From contig NC_071392.1 in assembly GCF_022682495.2 (NCBI RefSeq), positions 84,646,797-84,710,796 on the forward strand: a DNA stretch of 64,000 nt, given 5' to 3'. Shown here piece by piece: positions 27,601 through 39,500 of this stretch; the first letter of the stretch is position 1, and every line of letters begins with the position of its first letter. A program made the translations under genes and the position numbers. The DNA comes from Desmodus rotundus (Eukaryota; Chordata; Mammalia; Chiroptera; Phyllostomidae). The notes under the pieces were generated by a model. The model was not told the DNA's origin. It did no database searches and saw only the letters and a program-made list of their open reading frames with translations.

Positions 27601-30600
27601 CTAAAAAAGTAGCAGAGTTGAGACTTAATCTAGGTCTCTTGGGCTCCCAAATCTGTGCTCTTTTCATTCCATTGCTCCTTCTCATTTGCGTTTCCACTTG
27701 ACTCCCTGCCTGCGCAGGAAAGCCACTGGCAAGTGATGTCACGGAGTCCGCACCGGACCAGGGATGGCCCTGTGATGAGCTCACAGTGCAACCGAGACAG
27801 ATCACGTCGGGAGGGGCTGACGGGATGGTCTCGGAGGGCTCTTCCGGCTCTAGCGGCACAGCGCTAGGAAAACCGTGCAGAGTTGCTTTGCTAGCTTTCA
27901 GCGGGTCATGTCTGTCAGTCATACAGAATTTAAGAAAAGGCTCTTAAAACTTTACAGAAAATAACCTGTATTTTTAACCAGTCACTGGTGGCCCCGGGAT
28001 GATACATTTACCGAAGGTGTCCTTGTATTTCAGACAGATTATGAGGGCCAGGCCAAGAAACTGCTGGAGCTGATGGAGAACACGGACGTGATCGTTGTGG
28101 CCGGAGGCAACGGCACGTTGCAGGAGGTGCGGCTGCTGTCGTCTGCGAAACCACTTCGCTTCGAGGATGGGGCAGGAGGCAGAAAGTTGGCCCGAGAGCC
28201 GTGGCATACAGTGGGCATGGTTTAAGAAAATTACTTCTTCATCATCCGGGTTTCAGGATCGTTTCTCAGACAAGCACAGCATTACATTTTTCTCTCGTGC
28301 CGCTTGTTTTAAAGTGTGATAAATTTGAAAACAACAGGAGACAAAGGTGGTGGGCACGATGGGCTTCTCATGGCTTGAAGACTGTTACGGGGATCCAGCT
28401 GCAATTGCAAGGAAGGTTTCCTAGGCAGTGAACAAAGTTTCCCTTAAAAGAGGCGCCTGTTCACTCACTTCAGTTCTGTCACATGTTCTGTGACCGATGG
28501 CTGCCTCTGCCTCTGTTCTGCAACGCCACATCCTGATGCTCACGTGGGCCCGGTGAGGGCTGTGAGTGTATTGCCTTGGAGTGCTCCTTTCCGTGCAGTA
28601 GACCAGAACCTCCCCTGTGTGTGGGAAACCCGCGAGGAGCTCAGCCCTGCACAGGCCGCCCTCCGCGTAGTCTGCGTCCCGTGACCACAGTTCACCCGCA
28701 CCTGCACCTCGCTCTGAGTTCTGATCGCCTTTTGCCCCCACGTGGTGGTCTCATGGGTGTTCAGGCATCAGGAGCTGGCCCACAGACAGGACACAGTTCT
28801 GTGTTTTGTTTGGCTTAGCAATTATGGGAGCCTCAGTAAGCTGCTTTTAAAAAGGCTGTGCTAATGATCTTGTAATTGTTTTAATGGCTTTTTAATGAAG
28901 TGTGAAGAAGACAGATGCCTGTCAACAGAGAATGCAGTAGACCTCAGGACAGCCCCCTTTAACCCTGAAAGCACTGAGGCAGGAGGTGAAGTGGGGAGAT
29001 TGGCATCAGCCTTTGCTTCACAAAGTCTTCTTAAGAAAGATTCCAATTGTGTATTTGGTATAATCCAGCCATAAAAAATGTGCCCTCATGAAAAAGGAAT
29101 TCGAGGGAAGTGTACCAAAGTATCAATAACTGATTGATGATGGTTGTTCTGCATGGTGGGTTTATGAGGAAGTATTTTTTCCTTCAGGTATTGTTCAGTT
29201 TTTACAAGACGTAATGTACTGTACTTTAAGTATAAAAAGAAATCATGTAAAAACGCAAGTGGAACGTATCTTTTAATCGAGGGCCTTCTGTCCCCCTGGC
29301 TCTGTGCTCATTGGGAAGCAGTGGTCTTCTCCGAGTGGAGCTGGGGTTGATTGTTCCTGTGTGTGTGCTCGATTGTGGCAAACGAGGGTCTTTTGTGTAA
29401 CTGATGTGAGCAGCACATTTACACCCATCTTTTAGGCCTGAACACATGATTTTGCTAAGGTAATGTGGAGAGTTTAGAATTCTTGTATCTCAGTCTTTAT
29501 TGTACCAGGGGCCTTGGGTCAAGAATAAGATTTAGTTTAGCTCTGACCCTGCTGGAGAATCCTATGCGTTTCAAGAGCCAGTACATGTTTTGACATCGTC
29601 TCCAGGGAGAGAACAGGAACAAGTTTGTGGTCGATGCAAATTGAATCCAGTTCTTTTATGATAAAGGAAATACATGTTGTCCATAAATTTTTCTTTAATA
29701 TTTGTAGGTAATTACTGGAGTTCTTCGAAGAGCAGACGAGGTAAGCTTTTAAGAAGAGTCACTGCATTTCAGCTTTTACATTTCTGTTCTCTCTTTCTTC
29801 CTCCTTTTACCTTTATGCCCATTTTCCATTTTAAGGCTCACATAGGTTGTGTGCCCGTGGATTGTAGAAAGACAAGCATGGCTTCCGTGTCCTAGGACAC
29901 CGGGTTAACCTGCGGTGGGCTCTTCTGCCTTGAGAACCCAGGGTATCCAAGAGCTTTTACCAAGAGTTGTTTAAAATACAATTTTTCTATACAATCTTTT
30001 TTCAAAGGATTCCTTTATAAATAAATTGTGACATATTCATATACTGGAAGGCATACAGAGGTTACAATGAATGAACTGCATTTATAAATATTTACATGCT
30101 GAAATCTAAAAAATACTAAGTAAAAAAGGCAGGTTGCCAAAGTATGTTATGCATTTCTATGAAGTTTTAAAGCCTAGAAAACAAGCGTTCCGTTAAGGAT
30201 GCTGTACACGGTAAAGCAAGGATGGAGAGATGTCACACGGCCTCCTCGGGAGAACGGCCCCCTCTGCGGTGGGGGGAGGGAGAAGGGGAGGGTGAGAGGT
30301 GGCCTCAGTTGTATCTGTATCATTTCATTTCTTACACGGTCTAAAGCAAATGTGGCAAAATAAGACGTTTGTTAAATGTGGGTCATGGATATATGGGTGC
30401 TTGTGACATTATTTTAAACATTTTTCTACAAGAATTTAAGACATGTTGCAAATAAAACAAGAAAGACCCTTCCCAGTCCCTTTGGTAATCACAGTAGATC
30501 ATCTTCAAAATAGTCCTTAGGGGCCCTACAGTGTCTCTATTTGTGGTCGCTCATTAAATTGATGGCCGTGCCACCGCCTCCTTCTGCTCAGACTCTCTGA

Positions 30601-33600
30601 CTCGAGGCCACGTCCGGGCTGGGGATCGTTCGTAAGGCACGTCCACCTGTCACCAGTTACTGTGTATGGGTAGATATTCGCAGCTGGGTTTTATCTGCAA
30701 CCTCTTCAGATAGTTCGACAACATAATACAGCCTCTGTCACAATTGCCTGTTTGTCTAATAACTTTAAGATCCTCATTTTTTTAACCAACATTTTTTCAA
30801 CCAGTTGTTACTAACGAGTACCAGAATATTTCTTTCAAATTCAAAGTCATGTTGTCTTCATGGACTGCCTCGTTTTAGAAACTGCTTACTCGGTATTGCC
30901 TGGTAGCCAATCTAAGGAGTGGGAAGGGAGACCAGGGGGTGGGCCCAGGGTCATTTCCAGTCCTTTGTCAAAGGAGGCACATCTGTTCAGCCTGGTTATC
31001 TGTTCAGCCTGGTTATCTCACCATGGCAGTAAAACTTGCCTCTTCTTTTCCTCCCAGGCCACCTTCAGTAAGATCCCCATCGGCTTCATCCCGCTGGGGC
31101 AGACCAGCAGTTTGAGTGAGACCCTCTTCGCCGAAAGTGGAAGCAAAGTCCAGTAGGTTGTCACTGTGGGGTGGGAGCATCTGTGGCCGAGTGAGCCTGG
31201 GAGTGGGCAGTTCACACGTGGGATGTGATACTTGTTTTGCGCTTTGATAGCCCGAAACCTCCAATCGTTGAGGACCTGGACCGGAGGTTAACCTGTCTGC
31301 TCCCGCGAGAGTTCCCCTGTCGGGTTGTGGGACTCTTGTGACCTAATCCACATCCCCAGGCCAGGTACGGAGATGACCCTGATGTCCTTCTGTCCGTTAC
31401 AAAGAGATCCTCCCCAAACTGTGTTCACGCTTTTGCACTGCACGAGTCTCTAGTGAAAAACAGATTTGCACTAATCATTTGTCTGTTTTAAATATACACG
31501 ATGACAGATAGCCAGCTCCTCTGCAAACTGAACCAGGAGCCTTGGCTTTGTCATCTGATAACAAAAGTAGCTAAAACAGCGACTTGCAGTCACACCCTTG
31601 GGGGAATGCCTGCCTGCCGCGGAAGGGGCCTGGGGAAAGCAGGCGGGGGCAGCACGGACGCCCAAGTGCAGTTGCTGTGAGTCTAACAGTGTCCTCAGGA
31701 GCCGGGCAGGTTGCTGCTGCTGTCGCTCATTTCTGCCCAGAGCATTAGTACACAAAGCTCCTGGCTTTCGAGTGGACGGGAATCTCGAATTTGAGTCTTG
31801 AGTTTGACAGTCGTGAATAATATAATCTTGAGCAAATTGTTTCCAGGCTCACTGTCAGTTGCCTGATCTTTAATGAGAGCTTTGCTACACCTGAGGGGGG
31901 TCAGTAGATAAATATTTGTTGAATGAATTAATCAGAATCTTATGACCTTCTAGAATCAATAACAATAATAATTCTCAGGTAATTTTCTGACTTGAATTTT
32001 TTTCTTCTTTGGGAATTTGTTTCAGCCAGTTTTGTGGTTTTATTTTTGCTGTTGTAATTTTAGGAGTCATCTTACATGTTTTAACAATTCTACATTTTTA
32101 AAAATAAAAGCCTGGGTCCATATACCGAACACTAGGCCTACATGGAGCCGTATACCAGACCTTTGAAATGCTTCTCGTTCTCCCAGCCTTAATCTACGGG
32201 GAGTGCTTAGCTCTTCATCAGCCACTCAGAGGCCCGCTTCAGCCTGCCGAACTCTTTGTTCGCAGTGTGGACTTTCCAAGGGGCAGCAGACACGACCGTG
32301 AATCACTCAGTTTCGCTCATCTAAGATGAATCCTATCTGGTTTGGGTCCTGGTTACCTTAGAGAACTCGTCTTCCTCTTGGTGTGAATATAGATGTTTGA
32401 ACTGCTTGGCCAACATGCCCACATGTGTCGGTGATCCAGAGGCAGTAGACCTCCCTCGGAGATCCCCTTGCCCTTCCAAAAGCCAGCCTGTGCTCAGCGA
32501 GGCCACCCGAGGTCTTTGTGGCCTTCGGTGTGGGGGAAGCTGATTTTCCTCTGTAGTTAAGCTAACGCTGTTGCTGCTTCTGTTTCTGACTTAAACATTC
32601 AGAAAACTTACTGTAGAGCCCACCCCTGGGCTCTTAGGTAATTAGTCTGCCTTGGGTTCAGAACTGTGCATACCTCGTAACATGGTAGATGCCCGAGGCT
32701 ACGGCAGAGAACAGGCTTCGCTTCTTGTACCATTGTCAACTTCTGCAGCACCTGGATTAGTGGGGAAGACAAAGGGATCGGGAATGTTGCAGGGAACTGA
32801 TCATAGAACAGTAGCTGTTATGTACTATAATGCTGATTTATTTAGAGCTTGCAGGTATTGCTGGAGAATGATAAATTTAAGGTTGCATTTTAGCCATCAT
32901 CTGCAAAACAATTTTGGGGAAAAAATTACTATGAAAAGGGTTTTTTTAGTTGCAACATTTGTTTTTAAGGTCCGTCTCTCAAAAGCACTTCCTAAGCCTG
33001 TCAATGTGCCAGCCATTCCCCAGAGTAAGCACAGAGCTTCCGAACCCTTTCTAACAGCTTCCTTCGCGGTGGACACGTTCATTTCAGATTCAGCTGCACT
33101 GGCCACCGTGCTTCCTGCTTTTTCCTAAACCGCATCCCATTTTCTAAAGGGCTGCCTACTTCACGGATAGCGTCTGTAGTGGAAGGGGAAAAATGCGGTA
33201 AAGGCGCTTTGGTAAGAAATATGAGAAAGTAAAAATGGGTGGTTTTCGTATGTTCCAACATGCTTACTGAGGAACCCAGAATGTTACCTACGCATTTGCA
33301 TTAACGTGTGTATTTTGGGGGTTTTGAAGTGTCTGAAGTTGTGTGTAACTTTGTTGGCAATGCCCGTTCACGTGGATATGAGTCCTGACTCGGGTGTGTG
33401 CATTTTCAGCCTGGCCACACCGATGGGGAGGTCTGTGGGGCACAGGTCTTAGATGAGGGCCTGTCCCCCGGGAATCCCCAGTGACCTGTTTACTGAGTCC
33501 GAGGCAGCCTCACAAGGGGAAGGGAGCGCACCTTTGGGGTGAAGACCTGAAGTCAAATGTTATCTTGCCACAGGCTTGCTCAGTGGTCTAGGAATTTTAT

Positions 33601-35078
33601 TTAATCTCTCTGAACCTCACTTACCTCCCCTGTATTTGTCAAATGCGCAATAATGGTACTTATTTCCAAAGATTGTGTAAAAACCAAAATAAAGACTAGC
33701 GGGTAAATGTGTAATCATGCTTAGCAAACTACGCAATACAGTGAAGACTATGCCTATTATTGAAAATTTTTTTAGGATAGAAAACAGTAAATAACAAATA
33801 GGATGACTATATAATTACTGAGATTAGATTTTATAATTAAATTCTCTTGCCAACTGTTTCACCTAGAAAATACTTTTTAAAAAAAGGAAAGAACATCCCT
33901 GGCTGGTGTGGCTCAGTGGACTGAATGCTGGCCTGCAAACCAAAGGGTTGCCAGTTATATTCCCAGTCAGGGCACATGCCTGGGTTGCAGGCCAGGTCCC
34001 CACTAGGGGGCATGCGAGAGGCAACCACACAGTGATGTTTCTCTCCTCCCCTTTCTCTCTAAAAATAAAATCTAAGAAAAAAAGTACTATATTGAAATTA
34101 AAAATATTCTGTTTATAAAAGAAAGGAGAACATTTTATAGGTATTCCCATCAGTTACCATGAAGAGGTGACTTGCCTGTCAAATTCACATTATTAATCAG
34201 AACTGTATAGAGCAGCCCTGGCTGGTGTGGCTCAGTGGATTGAGCATTGGCCTGCGAACCAAAAGGTTGCCAGTTCAATTCCCAGTCAGGGCACATGCCT
34301 GAGTTGCAGGCCAGGTCCCCATTTGCAGACGTGGGAGAGGCAACCCATTGCTGTATCTCTCCCTCTTTTTCTCCCTATCTTCCCCCTCCTAAAAAAAAAT
34401 TAAAATTAAAAAAGGAACCAGACAGAGCAGAATAAACTAGGAGGGGCCCTATTAGGAGAGAAGCTGCTCTTTTTTGAATGGAAATTAAAGTAATTTCTAA
34501 ATAATTCCTGTCCTGCAGCTGTACTTAAAAACTCCAAACACAATGCATTTTTTACTTTAGTACTAATAACAACTATATTTATTTTCCTAAAATATATATA
34601 GCAATAATAAAGGCAATAGAATACTAACATTGCTAAACTTGTAGAAAAACCTGAACTGCTTAGGGATCAGTCTTAACAAAATATGTGTAAGATTTATATG
34701 GTGGAAACTACAGAACACTGAAGAGAGAATCGAGACCTAAATTCGTGGGAAGATATCTGTGTTCATGGAATTCAAGGCTCGGTATTTAGCTGTTGGCTCT
34801 TTCTAAATGGACGCATAGAGTCAGCATAGTCCCAGTCACAGTTCCTGGAGACTTGTGGAGGGAATTGGCAAGTTGAGTCTAAATCCATATGGAAAAATAG
34901 AGGACTAGAATAGACAGAATAATTTTGGAAAAGACTAAACATTTTTGAGGACTTACCTATCAGATTTCAAGGTTTACTCTAAAGCTACAGTAACTCAAGG
35001 CGGCTCCGTGTGGGCAAAAGAGGAAACAGAGCGATCAGTAAAAGACCGTGTCTGGCCCACACATATGTGGATGCTTGT

Positions 35079-35109
<31 letters not shown>

Positions 35110-36542
35110 GACAAAGGCCCTCAGGCAATTCAGTGGAGAAAAGACAGCTTCCTCCCTCCCCCAACAAACGGTGCTGGCACAGTTAGACAATCACACCTAA
35201 GAAAATGAACCACATGCACAAGGGCTCCGGGTGGGGGTTGACTGGGGGGGGGGCCAGGGGAGAGCAAGGGGGCTGTGGGGGGCGGGAGGTGGATTGGGAC
35301 AACTGTAACTGAACAACAAAGGAAGGAAGAAAGAACAGAAAAGAAAATGAACCACAACCTGTACCTCATACTACATATAAAAAGTAATATAAAGTGGATC
35401 ACAGACTGTGTGTAAAAGCTAAAATGATAAAGATTCTGGAGAAAAATCTTTGTGATCTTGCATTAGGAAGTGATTTCTTAGGACATAAAATATGGAAACG
35501 GAAAAAAATGATAATTTGGACCTCAGCAAAATTTAAAGCATCTATTCTTTGAAAACCACTGTTAAGAAAATGAAAAAGCAAACCACAGACCGGGAGAAGA
35601 TATTTGCAAGACACATAGCTGAATAAGGACCAATATCCAGAATATACAAGGAGCTCTCACAACTCAGCAGTAAGAAAACAAGCAGCTGAGTAGAACAGAA
35701 GGCAAACCATTTGAAAGCAGGCACGTTACCAAAGAATAGTCATGGGTGGCAAATAAGCCTATGAAAAAATATTCGTTGTTAGTCGTCGGGGAAAGACAAA
35801 TTAAATCCACTCTGAGATGCTACTGTGCATCTATCAGAAAGGCTTAAACGAACCGAACAAAAACCTGACGTTCTCTGGTGCGGACAGATGTGTGGACAAC
35901 TGACCGTCTGCTGCTGGTGGGAATGCAGGGCAGGATAGCCACTCTGCAAACCAGTTTGACATTTTCTAATAGAATTCAACTATGAGCAGCAATCACACAC
36001 TTCTAGGTACTTGCCCCAAAGAAATGAAGACGTGTTTCTGTACAGAAACCTATGCACGAGTGTTGATAGTAGCTTTATGTGCAGCTGCCAGCACTGGGAG
36101 CAGTGCCCGTGTCCGTCAGCTGGGGAATGGGTAGAGTATTGCCGTACGTCTGTACAATGGAACAGTGCTCAGAATTACAAAGAAACCGTCTATCGATGCG
36201 TCCGCAGCGGCAGTGAACCTCAAACTCATGCTACAGTCGCAGAGCAGTATACCTAGAGGATGACATTGACAGCGTATCAGTTATATTCCCGTAAGTCTGG
36301 CTTTAAAAAGAAGTTAAAATATTAGTGTTGAAGGTACAACTTGGCTCAGCGTCGAGTCACCTACAGCATCTTAAACAATGCAAAAAGAAGTTAAAATATT
36401 AAACAAGGTCTTTTAAACTTAAATAATTCTATTTGCGTCAGCAAGCACTGGGGGCTGTGAGTTTTTCCTCCTCTTGGTTCACACTGACGTGGCCCTTCTG
36501 TGGCCACCGCCTCTCGTTCATTCTACGTATCTGCTGGCCCAA

Positions 36543-36576
<34 letters not shown>

Positions 36577-39500
36577 CCGCACCCACCGCTATAGCTCATT
36601 CATTTGGGATGACGACTATCAGTAAGGCCAGTAACTGTAACGTATTGAACATATCAAATAATTTAAAACTCATTTATGAGTTCATAATGATACTAAAAAA
36701 AATGAAAATGAAAAATTCATTGGTCATTTTCAGAGGATACTAGGGAATTGACTTGTTTTAAAAATTGGTAAAGTTTTTAAAAAACCCACAATTATGCTAA
36801 TTTTCTCATTTAACCTATATTTCAGGGTGCCCAAATTGTTGATGAGGAAAAGTTTCTGTTTGTACATCAATTAAATTAGAAGGAATAATAGAGTCAAAAC
36901 ATCACCAGTTTGCAATTCTGTTAATAAACCTAGCCAATGATTATCATTGCTTCCTATTGTCACAGAGAGGCGACCAGGTTAACGTACTTGCTGATGGAAG
37001 TACACACCACCGTCGACAGAGTACCTTTGCCAAAAACTCAAGCTGAATCTGATGCAGATTTTCTGTTTTAGATACAGGTTTGGGGGAAGTTCAGGGAATG
37101 GAGACACATGTTAATGCCAGGGGGATACAATCCGCAAATCCAGACCCTCGGGGACTCGGTGGCACACCCGTTTCTTTGACGAGTTGGGAAAGGGCAAGGA
37201 CAGGGGTCTGTGGGTGAGAAGGGACTTGAGACGTGAACTGGTTGCACTGTGCAGGGTTTATTCGGATCATGATTTGAATAAACAAACAAATATACATAAG
37301 TTAATTGGGGAAATTTTAACATAGATAAATATATGTTAATATAAAGGGATTATTTAAATCCCTTTAAATACAACACCATTTTATGTTCTTTTAAAAGAAG
37401 TTTTTCCTTTAGAGATACACAGGGAACTATGTGTGGATGCCTACAGAGGCTCGGTGTGGGCTTTGTGTTGGTCAGCAAATGCGTGTCAGTTATCACTAAG
37501 CTCGCGGAACAGTAAGTCTCCAGGAGGCAGATGATGTAAATACAAATGTATTATAAATGGTGAAGGAAGATGAACCAGCTCAGTGGTAGAGGATGATAGG
37601 GAAGGACCACGTCTAGGCTGGTTAGGGCAGGCGGTGACGTCCCATTCGAGATCTGGAGGGTGGGAAAGCCAGCAATGCAGACGGTGGGAGCCAGGCTGGG
37701 CCAGGAAAGGTTTGATGTGGGTTCACTCCTTCTCCCTGCTCCAAGGGCAAATGCCTGGTTGTCCAGCCACTTGGTGATTTATTGTTTCTTTTGCTGACTG
37801 TGTGTATTAATGTGTGTCTGCCCTTGGCTCTAATAGAGTATAAACTGGAGAGAACTGTTTCTAAGTCCGGCATAGTTTCATGCCCTGCACAGATGTCGAC
37901 AGAACACGCCTTTTTCACCTGTGGATTTTCAGCTGACTGTCAGAATGTAAATAGGAATGGTATTGTGTCTTTGAACAAAAGAATCTGCAATTAAAATGAA
38001 GTATCCCAGTAATCTTGGAAAATAAGAGGACTGTGTCTTGGGTTCTGGATTATATTTCCTGAGATAACTCCCATGAATCCACTCCCTTAGTTACCCTTGG
38101 GTTGTTGTTAGGACAATAAGAAATAGTGCTTTGTGAATTTCTTAAAATGATTGAAACGCATTCTGTTGTCACCCATTTAAGTAGTAGCTTACTTTCCAGG
38201 AGTCGGGATCAGGTGTAATGTGGGACTCAGTGATTGTCCAGAAAATAAATGATCGGTACCCGGCATGAACTTCTCTTTGCCAAAGCCTTCCCTTCAAGTC
38301 CGTACCCGAGCCTTCCACTGTGTTTGTTTAGTAATTCTGTTATACGCCTTCGTTCTGTGTTCCCAGAGCATCTTGAAGGACTGTGTCTTTTTTTCCTGAG
38401 CCGACTATTAGTGCTGTGGCAGGAGTGTGTGTGTGTGAGTGAGTGAGTGTGGTGGGGGGAGTGTTGCTGATTTTTCACAACATGACCACTTCCTCCTTGG
38501 CGTCTTGCAGACACATCACTGATGCTACACTTGCCATCGTGAGAGGAGAGACAGTCCCACTTGATGTCTTGCAGATCAAGGTAAAGTCTTCTCCTGCGTT
38601 TGAAAATATTAACAAAGCAACACACGTAAGGAAAACGAAATGTCACCGAGATGATGAAAACAACATCCCCCTTCTTACCCTTTCCCACCCCAAGTAGAGC
38701 TCCCCAGAGAAAAATAATTTCACCTGTGTATTCTACTTATCACCAGGAAGTGTGCTGATGATGCTACTTTTAAAAATTGTGGTTAAAAATATACATAAAA
38801 TTTACCGTCATAACCATTTTTGTGTGTATAGGCCAGCCCTGCAAAGTCGGCGATACTAGTTTTTGATTTATCCGTTTTTGACCTTATCTTTGGCCTCTTT
38901 GTAGTTATGAGAGTTCTTCTGTTCTCCCAATGTAGTCGTGTGACTATTTTGGTTCCCCTATTGATTGACTCTGGGCTGCAGGGGTGCCTCTGCCTCTGGT
39001 GGCTGTTTCGAGCACTGAAAGCCGCTGAGCAGCTCCGGACGGGGCCTGGTTCCACCTCGCCGGTGTGCGTGGTGGCCGCCTCCGTCTCCCATGTTCTGCC
39101 AGAGGTGAAGTCCTTCTCTTGTCCCGTCTGTCCTTTGCAGGGCCTTGTCTTTCTTTGGAGTTCAAGTTACTTGGTTGTCTTACAGTCTCAGCCTTCTGAC
39201 GGACATAAGAAGTGTTTTGGTTTTGTAGATTATCTGGCTTTTTCTCATTTTTAGGGTGGGAAGAGTGTTCTCTGTAGAGAACATCCTAGATGGGAGCAGA
39301 ACTTCCCGTTTTCCCACTGGGTTGTCTAACGCTGTCTGGCTGATTTGTAGGTGAACTCACGAATTGCTTTAGAGACACTTGCTGGCTCTGCAATCATATT
39401 GCTTAGAAGCCGTCACTCCCCACAGCAGCGAGCATACCTGGCACCCGGGGTTTGGTCTTGGAAGCTGTTCTCTGAGCTAAGTGACCAGGACTCTCTGAAG

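Larger units (their letters stand above)
22108..28033 (+). other. AGK: AGK intron, 5926 bp
   Basis: It contains an antisense L1-derived block (22930-25620) interrupted by a Ves SINE (24155-24374), an L2-like fragment (25830-26260), a palindromic MITE (27234-27550) and an antisense MIR (27560-27690). The stretches 22110-22920 and 26280-27230 show no recognised element. Confidence 0.8.
34630..36300 (+). mobile_element. L1 LINE fragment, sense
   Basis: Reads as sense-strand ORF2 DNA with wording such as GGAAACTACAGAACACTGAA, CTAAGAAAATGAACCACA and AGCAATCACACACTTCTAGG. No long open frame survives. It carries a TTTTG tract and a nested L1 tail. Confidence 0.8.
31153..38510 (+). other. AGK: AGK intron, 7358 bp (longest complete intron)
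   Basis: It contains two MIR relics (about 31770-31935 and 33540-33740), two sense Ves SINEs (33897-34084, 34215-34415), a sense L1 block with a nested L1 tail (34630-36300), a 20-bp direct repeat pair, a 31-base poly-C run (36545-36575) and a short GT/GAGT run (38424-38450). The stretches 31950-33530 and 36580-38420 are otherwise unrecognised. Confidence 0.8.
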
